Positions 32,676 through 40,800 of a stretch of 64,000 nucleotides of DNA are shown piece after piece; the stretch's first letter is position 1; every line of letters starts with the position of its first letter. The DNA comes from Prorocentrum cordatum (Eukaryota > Sar > Dinophyceae > Prorocentrales > Prorocentraceae). Made by a program: the position numbers and the translations under genes. The notes beneath the pieces were generated by a model that saw only the letters and a list, made by a program, of their open reading frames with translations, made no database searches and had not been told where the DNA came from. Location: positions 79,501-143,500 of the forward strand of contig CAUYUJ010021051.1 of NCBI GenBank assembly GCA_963575745.1, in the 5' to 3' direction.

Positions 32676-32815
32676 AGGAAAGATAGTGGCACACCGTTTG
32701 GCCAACCTCCGTTGCCATGGGGAACACTCCGAAAGTGGACTGCCTCGTCTGCCTCGTCATCGCCTTCGTTCTTACTCGTACACAGATTTCAAAAGCATCG
32801 TCTTTGGATGAGCTG

Positions 32816-33105
32816 GCGGGGTTACTTTTTTTTACAGCCGCAGGCGGAAGCGCCAGCGGCGGAAGGTCGCGAACGGGCCGCGGACGCGACTAAATTACCT
32901 AACGCGCGCAGGGCCGCGGATCGGGCGGCTCACGGCAGCGTCCAGGGGGCCGAAGCCGGTGCACTGGTGGGGATACTTTTTTTTACAGCCGCAGGCGGAA
33001 GCGCCAGCGGCGGAAGGTCGCGAACGGGCCGCGGACGCGACTAAATTACCTAGCGCGCGCAGGGCCGCGGATCAGGCGGCTCACGACAGCGTCCAGGGAA
33101 GACGA
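32816..33105. repeat. 151-bp tandem duplication
   Basis: ACAGCCGCAGGCGGAAGCGC starts at 32834 and again at 32985. The two copies are nearly identical through GCGTCCAGGG and include a T8-9 run. Confidence 0.9.
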
Positions 33106-33464
33106 TGCAGTCCAGGTGCCATGACAGCCCCTGTACGGGCATGCAGGTGCGTCCAACAGGCCTGAGGTAGGCACCGAGACCACCAAGCGCAGCCAAAATG
33201 GCGCGAGAACGAGCTGGCGGGGTTACGCGAAGCGTCAAGAAGTGTTCGAACCAACCTCCGAAACAATTATACCAGCTGACCGCGTTATACCAGCAGACCG
33301 CCGAGGAAAAAAAAAGGAAAGCGGCAGCGGGAGTGGGAGTCGGAGCGGGAATGGGAGTGGGAAGAGAGGTGCAGGGATGGAAGAAGGAACAACAGGGAAG
33401 GATGAGGGAGGACTGGGGAGGGGGGGGAAGGAAGGAGCAGGGAGGACGAAATAGATCCGATGAC

Positions 33465-33645
33465 TTCGCTGGAACCCCCTGTGGGGCCACGAACCTTGCG
33501 AAGGGTGTGCAGAAATGGACCCGAGGCCTTCGGTGGAGCCCCCCGTGGGGCAACGAACCGTGGACCCGAAGCCTTCGGTCGTGCCCCCCGTGGGCCCGCG
33601 AACCGCGTGAGGGGTGTGTCGAAATAGAGAGTCGTCTCGGAGAAG
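33465..33645 (-). repeat. Further GGGGCCACGAACC-family monomers
   Basis: CCCTGTGGGGCCACGAACCT, then CCCCGTGGGGCAACGAACCG, each with AAGCCTTCGGT or GAGGCCTTCGGT spacers. Confidence 0.8.
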
Positions 33646-33999
33646 GGCGAGTTGAGACACCGACAGCTCGAGATCGGCACAAGGTCGGCCCCTGGACCCC
33701 TCCCGGGGTCCAAACGCACCAGTTTTCCGAAATGTGTCCGGCCGCGCAGCCTCCCCGAACGCGGTGGCAGGTATGCGTGGCATCGCAGCTCCATACTTGA
33801 AAACTTGACCGAGCAAAAAATTGCACGAAGCCAGCTGCCATAAATTGATCATGCTGGGCAAACGCTTCGCGGGAGGATTTCCAGCAAACCCTCCTCAAAA
33901 CGGCCCGGGTCTCCGTGGCAGGCAAAGAGGCGTGCGGTATCGCTGGGTTGGACATGTTTGTTTAGCAGAGCAGTCCTCATACAAGACAGATCTCCGGCT

Positions 34000-35172
34000 A
34001 TGGCATCAAACAACTCACTCGTAGTCAGCATCCTTCTCTGCCTTGAGCGACCATGCCCAAGATCGCCCCAAGAAGCCCAAGAGGCGATTTTGATGGCCCG
34101 TGTTCTTGGTGGCAGTCTTAATGAAGTACTCCGCCCTGTTTTATCCGCACCAGGCTCCGACACGGAGGACGAGGCCTGGCCACGCGAAGCCCCCAGCCAT
34201 AGGGATCGGCTGGGGCCGCAAGACGGGGCCGATCCGCGCCTTTCCCCCACTTCACCGGCGGGGCCGCAAGTTGACGAAGTGCTTCCACGTACACAGGAGG
34301 AACGCGGCCCTGACGCCTCATATGTGGCTCGCGCACCATCTCTTCGGGTCGAGCAGGAGGTCAATTTTCGCGGGATCACGCCGCCCGAACACAGCGTGGG
34401 CGACTGGTTCAAAGTGGAGAATCTCGGCCGGAAGTTCCATTGTAGGGTCTACGACCACCCTCCCCCGCGCGGCAGGCTCATTCTCAAGAAGTTCGAGCCG
34501 GGTGAGCGTTTCGGACCTGCGCTGGCTTACCGCCACACCCAGGCAGAGTACTACGGCATACCGTACGCCTACGTTACTGCCCGCATCAGCCTCGAGGGCC
34601 TGGAAGAGTGGGTCAACGTATTGTGCAATCGGAACAAGGATGGGCTGTTACGTTTTACGCATTTTGCGACCGCGCGCCCTGCTTCCAGAACGCACCGACG
34701 GTTCGACCATGCGGCGGCTACGGCTACAGCAGAGATGGAGAAGGAGGCTCCACAGGCAGCTGGCCCACCCCGAGAGGCGGACTGCAAGCCCTGGGCCCCA
34801 TGGGCCCAGGTCGCGCGAGCTGCAGGTCTCCAGAGCGAGGCTCGCGGTGTACAGGAGGAATGTGGTGGCCCCATGCAGGGCGGCACAGGGGGGGGGGGGG
34901 GGGGGGGGATTTGTCCCAAGTGCGGGCAGAATGTGCAGGATGGAGTACCCAGCGACGCGGGCACCACATGGGAAGGGACGGGCGACAAGCCAGTACCCCG
35001 TGGCGCCGAGGGGGGACGGCGCGAGGAGGCCACACCTAAGATGCAGGACAAGGCTGGCTCCAGCGCAGTCGCCGCGAAAGAAGAGGGTGAGGAGCCTCAA
35101 GATGGCCCAAGCAGGGCGTCGTGGACGTTGACTGGAGCGAGGACCAGGCCACCTGGACCGCGGGGCACGTAG
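34000..35172 (+). CDS. Hypothetical protein
   Basis: The frame is open from 33958; the ATG at 34000 (MASNNSLVVSILLCLE) is my preferred start. The part from ~34330 to ~34680 has ordinary globular composition: VNFRGITPPEHSVGDWFKVE, then GRLILKKFEPGERFGPALAY and ISLEGLEEWVNVLCNRNKDG. No family was recognised. The second half is low complexity and includes a poly-Gly run from a ~19-base G tract near 34891-34909 and one CPKCGQ pair. That G tract is a likely length-variable or error-prone site. The frame stops at 35170-35172, but related coding continues downstream in other frames. Confidence 0.4.
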   Translation: MASNNSLVVSILLCLERPCPRSPQEAQEAILMARVLGGSLNEVLRPVLSAPGSDTEDEAWPREAPSHRDRLGPQDGADPRLSPTSPAGPQVDEVLPRTQEERGPDASYVARAPSLRVEQEVNFRGITPPEHSVGDWFKVENLGRKFHCRVYDHPPPRGRLILKKFEPGERFGPALAYRHTQAEYYGIPYAYVTARISLEGLEEWVNVLCNRNKDGLLRFTHFATARPASRTHRRFDHAAATATAEMEKEAPQAAGPPREADCKPWAPWAQVARAAGLQSEARGVQEECGGPMQGGTGGGGGGGICPKCGQNVQDGVPSDAGTTWEGTGDKPVPRGAEGGRREEATPKMQDKAGSSAVAAKEEGEEPQDGPSRASWTLTGARTRPPGPRGT

Positions 35173-35867
35173 GTGAGGAGGTGTTCGATGAAGCCCAGCA
35201 ATCAGCGGAAAGGATCGATGTGGTGGATGTGTCCATGGTCCTGGAGCCCGCGCGGGACCGGCGCCACAGTCACGGCCTGGACGCCCTCCTTCTCTTCAGC
35301 ATGCTACAGTCCCCGAGATGTTTGGATCTCTGATGGCCCCGTCTCGCCTCGACTGCCCTGATGCCGCCATCGCCACCGTGGTGACCGAAGTCGTGAACCG
35401 GGATGGGGAATTACGAGGCTGGGAGACGGACAACGTTGTGCTGTGGGCGGTGGACAAGTTCGGGGGCTCGCAGCTGCTTTGGGACGTTCGGGCCGATCGG
35501 GCCACTTTCCACATACAAGCAGGCCGCGCCCATGCCTTCTGCACGCCTGCTTGCGGGCCCCCTGCACACAGCATCATCCACTCCCTGCTTCCCGACCTTG
35601 GCAGCCAGCCGGAGCATGCCCAGCGAAGAGTTTCCACGCTTACCGCAACATCCTCGCAGCGGCGCGGAAGCAAGGGGTTGCAGGCCTGGCCGTGCCCATC
35701 ATCGGAGGAGATGAGGTGCGGGGAGGACTTCCCTCGCGCTGTTCGCACGGGCCGCGCTGGCCGCCGTGTCCGAATACGGCTACGACGACTTGAAGGAGGT
35801 ATACTTATGTCCGCACTCCGAGGAGACCTTGACCGCCGTGAAGAACGTGGTCCTGGACATCCTTTAG
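35121..35867 (+). pseudogene. Macro-domain-like remnant with frame breaks
   Basis: Coding hops through frames. GHVGEEVFDEAQQSAERIDV is read at about 35178; LRGWETDNVVLWAVDKFGGSQ at ~35412; AYRNILAAARKQGVAGLAVP, then GGDEVRGGLP at ~35640-35730; and LFARAALAAVSEYGYDDLKE, then EETLTAVKNVVLDIL with TAG at 35865-35867. The 'Y..IL..A...G+..+A+P.+..G' piece plus the C-terminal helix-strand pattern resembles macro domains, which bind ADP-ribose. At least two one-base frame changes (between 35560 and 35730) break it. Function is doubtful and the family call is tentative. Confidence 0.4.
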
Positions 35868-36348
35868 TCCAGGCGGGACGACGACGGCAGGAGGCGGGAG
35901 ATGGTGGAGCGTGCCCACCGGGCCTTTGACATTCCCATGCCCCAGGGTCCGGACGTGCCTGCGGCGGGCGCGTCTGCCGCACAGGATTACAAAAGGAATT
36001 CCTCCGCAGCACGCCCGAGGACCCCCGCCCTCTCATACTTGCCTCCCCGATCCAGTGCGGGCGGCGCGAGAGCACGGGGTGACCGCACAGACTCCTGGCG
36101 CATGGTGGGCGATGCCCCCGCGCAAACCTTCGCCGTCCATACTGGCGAACGGGCTAGAGTTTCGGCGGACGTCGCACGCTGACCTCTCCCGGCTGGTCCA
36201 CCACACATGCCGGCTCGGGCCGAAGGCCAACCGCCTCTGGGTCCAGGATACGCAGCTGCGCAATAAGGCCGGCGCCCCTGTGCACTTCCACAGCCGCGAC
36301 GCCATGGCCACCTTCCTGAAGAACACGTACTGCGGTCTGCGATGGTGA
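35868..36348 (+). CDS. Hypothetical coding remnant
   Basis: Protein-like text appears in two frames: REMVERAHRAFDIPMPQGPD near 35898 and, in the other frame, DLSRLVHHTCRLGPKANRLW with FHSRDAMATFLKNTYCGLRW ending at TGA 36348. It is probably the tail of the preceding broken gene. Nothing recognisable. Confidence 0.3.
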
Positions 36349-36567
36349 GAGGAGACGCACCTCAACATGGCCCTCGACTTCGACGGCTACCAGCACGAGC
36401 TAGCGGAGCTTGTCAAGCACGTGCTGCATGCGTCGCTGCCCGCGAGTGACCTCAGTGACAACTGGGGCGCCCATCTCGTCGAGTGGGGTGTGCAGGGACA
36501 AGGGCGCGATCCTGGCTCGAGGGTCTGGCTCAATCGCCCCCTGCTCAACAGCGCACGCGGGACAGCG

Positions 36568-37272
36568 ATGCGCGCCCCGGCGGCGATTGCGCTCGTGGCC
36601 CTGGCCGCCTCCGCGCTCGCGGCCCCGTCGCGGAGCAGCGAGGGCGCGTGCCCCAGGGGCGAATCCGGCCGGTGCGCCGCGGAGGACCTCGAGGAGGCCG
36701 GGTCGTTGCAGGCCGCGCATTCGATCCACGGCGGGGCAGACAGGATTGGAGGAAGGAGGAGCGACGCCACCACCACCAGGGGGGCCACCTCCAGCGAGGA
36801 GGTCCACGATGCCTCCCAGAGTTGGGGATGGGGAGCGACTTGCGCGAGAGGGGTGGGGGCGCACCACCAGGGGGACCCCCCCCCCGGCTCCTCGCGCCAG
36901 CGGTCCCTGGCGGTGGTGGTGTCGCTTTTCCTTATCCCTAACAGGAAGGGCGCCGGGGCGGGGCAGCCGACCCAGGCGGGCACCATGGGCGCCCCCAGGG
37001 CTAAGGCTCCAGAGAATGGTGTGTCAGAGCCCTACGACTGCGGCGAGGGGCTGTGGGACTGGGAGGAGGGCTGGACCGCCGCTAAAAAGGAGTGGTGCTG
37101 CACGAACCAGCTCCTCTGGTGCCCGGAGTGGGCGTCCCGCGGCCCGGCGGACGTGGACACCTCGTACCTCGAGGAAAAACAACATGCCGTAAACATAACT
37201 TTCGGAGGTCCGCGCGGATCTCTTGGATCGGTGCTGGACCCTCCGGAGACCGAAACACTCAACGAAAAATAG
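36568..37272 (+). CDS. Secreted Trp/Cys-rich protein with one introner-like intron
   Basis: The ATG at 36568 opens a signal peptide (MRAPAAIALVALAASALAAP). Exon 1 runs to 36743 and exon 2 from 36945. Removing 36744-36944 joins ...GGAD-R-KGAGAGQPTQ in frame. The intron is 201 nt, so the frame also stays open across it. Exon 2 encodes EPYDCGEGLWDWEEGWTAAK followed by KEWCCTNQLLWCPEW, a Trp/Cys pattern that I recall from many dinoflagellate secreted or surface proteins (not verified here). It ends at TAG 37270-37272; the tail after CPEWASRG is not clearly protein-like, so another intron may follow. Likely secreted; function unknown. Confidence 0.5.
   Translation: MRAPAAIALVALAASALAAPSRSSEGACPRGESGRCAAEDLEEAGSLQAAHSIHGGADRIGGRRSDATTTRGATSSEEVHDASQSWGWGATCARGVGAHHQGDPPPGSSRQRSLAVVVSLFLIPNRKGAGAGQPTQAGTMGAPRAKAPENGVSEPYDCGEGLWDWEEGWTAAKKEWCCTNQLLWCPEWASRGPADVDTSYLEEKQHAVNITFGGPRGSLGSVLDPPETETLNEK
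36744..36944 (+). mobile_element. Introner-like element, copy 1 (GA-AG intron)
   Basis: CAGGA occurs at both ends (36741-36745 and 36942-36946). Imperfect terminal inverted repeats of about 45 bases (36753-36800 and 36886-36934) start AAGGAGGAGCGACGCCACCA and end GTGGTGTCGCTTTTCCTTA. It ends CCCTAACAG. It aligns from donor to acceptor with copy 2 at 40972-41165, while the exons around the two copies are unrelated. The donor dinucleotide would be GA, known in dinoflagellates but rare elsewhere. Confidence 0.7.
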
Positions 37273-37680
37273 ACGAAAAAATGAAAATATCCTGGGACCT
37301 CCGGGTGCCTACCCAGAGGGTAATCGATGCAGATAATCTGCGCTAATGATCTTGGTGTCTTTTATGGTAACGTAAAACAACGCAATTTCCAAACATGTTT
37401 CGCCGCAGTTTTTATAATAAAGCGACGCAGTTCTATAGCAAAAACGACGCAGTTTTGTTGTTAGCATGTCATCGTAACAAACGTCACAGTTTCTTCGACA
37501 TAAAACACCGTGGTTATTGTGTGTCATGGTGCATTTATAATGATATCATCTCGCGTTCGGGCACAGCGTCCGTTATAGCACACGCGCGTTATCATGATCG
37601 CGCTCTCCCCGCGCTCTGGATAAATTTGCTATATAGCATATCTACGTATAGACAACACTGTGTATATACGCACTTATCGA
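37273..37680. other. AT-richer island, no gene
   Basis: A clear drop in GC with ACGACGCAGTTTT-like repeated words (37405-37500). No sustained frame. Confidence 0.5.
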
Positions 37681-37764
37681 GTGCGGGTCCCGACTCTCGA
37701 AGGATTATTCTTCGAGTTCGAAATTTCCCCGAGGTTCCCGCTGGGATTTGGATCTGGAGCATGT

Positions 37765-38065
37765 AGGTCCTGAGAACCGACGTCCGGAGACTTTGGGTCC
37801 GGAGACTTTGGGTCCGGAGAGTTTAAGCCCAGAGGATGTAGGTCCGGAGACTCCAGATCCAGGCAAAAATCCATCGGCTCCCTTTATACAGCTCCCAGAA
37901 TTCCCGCTGGGTTCCCGCTAAGTTCCCGCCAGGTTCCCGCTAACTTCCCGCTAGGTTCCCGCTAAGTTCCCGCTAGGTTCCTGCTAAGTTCCCTCGATCA
38001 AGGGTCCCGCTAGGTTCCCGCTGGGTTCCCGTTGGGTGCCCGCTGGGTCCCCGCTGGGGCCCCTG
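37765..38065. repeat. Two adjoining minisatellites (15 bp and 11 bp)
   Basis: GGGTCCGGAGACTTT-type units at 37780-37862, then TTCCCGCTAGG/TTCCCGCTAAG 11-base units at 37910-38055. Confidence 0.85.
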
Positions 38066-38101
38066 GGATATTCATTATTTCTTTATGGGTTCCTGGTGTA
38101 C

Positions 38102-40196
38102 GAAGACGCCTACGGCGAATCACCGCCGCCCCCTGCCTTTGTGGAAGCGCCCATGTGGCCGAACGTTGAGGCCAGACCTGCCAAGCCATCGGACCATGTG
38201 TTCCCCGAATCGGTTTGGAAAGCCTTCGGGGAACACGTGGGCGTCTTGATGGTCATCGTCGCCGTCTTGGAGGCCTCTTGGGCGATCTTTCGGCGATCTT
38301 TGGGGGCTCTTGGGCCGTCTCGGGCCGTCGGAAGGCCGAAAAAAGGGAAATGCCCAAATCCATCAAAAACCTTGGGAAAATCAGTGATTTTGGCATCTTT
38401 TGGCCTTCCTGGAGGCCCTCTTGGGGGCCTCTTGGGCCCTTTTGGGCCAGCTTCGAGCCAACTTCGGCCATCTTGGTGGGTTCCTGGCACGTCTGACGCC
38501 GTCGGGAGCCGTTTTGGGGGCCTTTCTGGGCCAACGGGGGACCCTCTTGGGGCGCTCCAGGGCCGTCTTGGAGGCCATCTTGGGCGTCTTGGAGGCCATC
38601 TTGGGCGTGTTGGAGGCCTCTTGGGCCCTCTTGGGGCCCTCTAGGGGCCATCTTGGAGGCCACTTGGGCCATCATGGGGCTCTCTTGGGGGCCTCTTGGG
38701 CGATCTTGGGGGCTTCTTGGGCCGTCTCGAGCCGTCGGAGAGCCGAAAAGGCGCAAATGCCAGAATCCTTCAAAAACCAAGGAAAAATCAATGATTTTGG
38801 CCTCTTCGGACTCTCCTGGAGGACCTCTTGGAGGCCTCTTGGGCCGTCTGGGAGGCCTCTGGGGGGCCTCTTGGGCCGTCTTGGGCCGTCTTGGACTCTC
38901 TTGGGCCGTTTTGGAGGCCGTCTTGGACCATCTCGGGCGGACTTGGAGGCCATCTTGGGCCATCTTCGCGATTTTTTGAGGATGTCCCGAGCGAAACGGC
39001 CGTTCTTGGAGGATTTTTTGCGGTCGTTGAGCACGTTTGGGGAAATTCCGGGTGGCCGGCGGGTTCTGCCGGAGCCCACTAGGAAGTTCTTTTGGAAAAA
39101 GAACCAAAACCAAAACCTGAAACGTCCAGCACGCCGTGCACCCCTGCAAGCAGGGGGCGGCGGATATCGAAGACGCCTACGGCGAATCACCGCCGCCCCC
39201 TGCCTTTGTGGAAGCGCCTATGTGGCCGAACGTTGAGGCCAGACCTGCCAAGCCATCGGACCATGTGTTCCCCGAATCGGTTTGGAAAGCCTTCGGGGAA
39301 CACGTGGGCGTCTTGATGGTCATCGTCGTCGTCTTGGAGGCCTCTTGGGCGATCTTTCGGCGATCTTTGGGGGCTCTTGGGCCGTCTCGGGCCGTCGGAA
39401 GGCCGAAAGAAGGGAAATGCCCAAATCCATCAAAAACCTTGGAAAATCAGTGATTTTGGCATCTTTTGGCCTTCCTGGAGGCCCTCTTGGGGGCCTCTTG
39501 GGCCCTTTTGGGCCAGCTTCGAGCCAACTTCGGCCATCTTGGTGGGTTCCTGGCACGTCTGACGCCGTCGGGAGCCGTTTTGGGGGCCTGTCTGGGCCAA
39601 CGGGGGACCCTCTTGGGGCGCTCCAGGGCCGTCTTGGAGGCCATCTTGGGCGTCTTGGAGGCCATCTTGGGCGTGTTGGAGGCCTCTTGGGCCGTCTTGG
39701 GGCCCTCTAGGGGCCATCTTGGAGGCCACTTGGGCCATCAGGGGGCTCTCTTGGGGGCCTCTTGGGCGATCTTGGGGGCTTCTTGGGCCGTCTTGAGCCG
39801 TCGGAGAGCCGAAAAGGCGCAAATGCCAGAATCCTTCAAAAACCAATGAAAAATCAATGATTTTGGCCTCTTCGGACTCTCCTGGAGGACCTCTTGGAGG
39901 CCTCTTGGGCCGTCTGGGAGGCCTCTGGGGGGCCTCTTGGGCCGTCTTGGGCCGTCTTGGACTCTCTTGGGCCGTTTTGGAGGCCGTCTTGGACCATCTC
40001 GGGCGGACTTGGAGGCCATCTTGGGCCATCTTCGCGATTTTTTTAGGATGTCCCGAGCGAAACGGCCGTTTTTGCGCACGGTGGCGGGTTCTGCCGGAGC
40101 CCACTGGGGAGTTCTTTTGGAAAAAGAACCAAAACCAAAACCTAACAGCTCGTCCAGCACGCCGTGCACCCCTGCAAGCAGGGGGCGGCGGATAAT
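38102..40196. repeat. Tandem duplication of a ~1.07-kb unit
   Basis: Unit 1 (38102-39168) and unit 2 (39169-40196) both begin GAAGACGCCTACGGCGAATC and both end GTGCACCCCTGCAAGCAGGG with a GGCGGCGGAT tail. Identity is near complete. Unit 2 lacks about 45 bases present at 39003-39055 and has scattered changes. The interior is mostly the GGGCCGTCTTGGAGGCC minisatellite family. Many open frames on both strands are artefacts. Confidence 0.95.
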
Positions 40197-40409
40197 GGCC
40201 TTCGGCTCATCCCGCCACCGTGCCTGGGTTGTGGGTCAGAGGGCTCTCGAGTGTTCGCTGGAATCTCGTGGTAGTTCTTTCTGGGGCCTTTTGGAGGCAT
40301 CAGGAGGCGAGGGGGGGCCCCGGGGACGGAGGACTCGAAAGAGGTGATGTGGAGCAGCAGGGGTCGCAATGAAAGACGAGGAAAGAAAAATATGATATAA
40401 TCTCCTCGG

Positions 40410-40745
40410 CACTCCTCCCGCCTCCTCCGTCCTCCCAACTCCTCCCCACTCCATCGCGCTCCTCAGCCCTCCTTCTCATTCTCCCTCCATCGCACTCCTC
40501 GGCACTCTTCCCCACGCCGTCGCAATCCTCGGCGCTCCTCCCCACTCCACCCGCATCCCGACTCCTCCCCGCTCCATCGCGCTCCTCGGCACTCCACCTC
40601 GTTTGCACTCCATGGCACTCCTCGGCTTTCCTTGGCACTCCCCCCCGCGCCATCGCAATCCTCGGCGCTCATCCCCAATCCTCCGGACTCCTTGGCGCTC
40701 CTCGGCACTGCTCCCCACTCCATCGCGCTCCCGCCCGCCCCCTCA
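40410..40745. repeat. CT-rich minisatellite (CTCCTCGGCACTCC units)
   Basis: Imperfect units combining CTCCCCACTCCATCGC and GCTCCTCGGCACTC, repeated about ten times just upstream of the 40801 start codon. Confidence 0.8.
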
Positions 40746-40800
40746 CTCTTATCGGCAATGTATCCAGCGATTTTGCATCGGGCGCTCAGTAGAGTGAGCA

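Noticed and set aside
34891-34909. Poly-Gly domain in the 34000-35172 protein
   Set aside because: Encoded by a homopolymer G run, more likely a slippage or sequencing-sensitive tract than a designed domain.
38036-40195. Many 100-300-codon frames (LGGLLGPSWG-type)
   Set aside because: Translations of the GGGCCGTCTTGG minisatellite and the tandem duplication, open on both strands.
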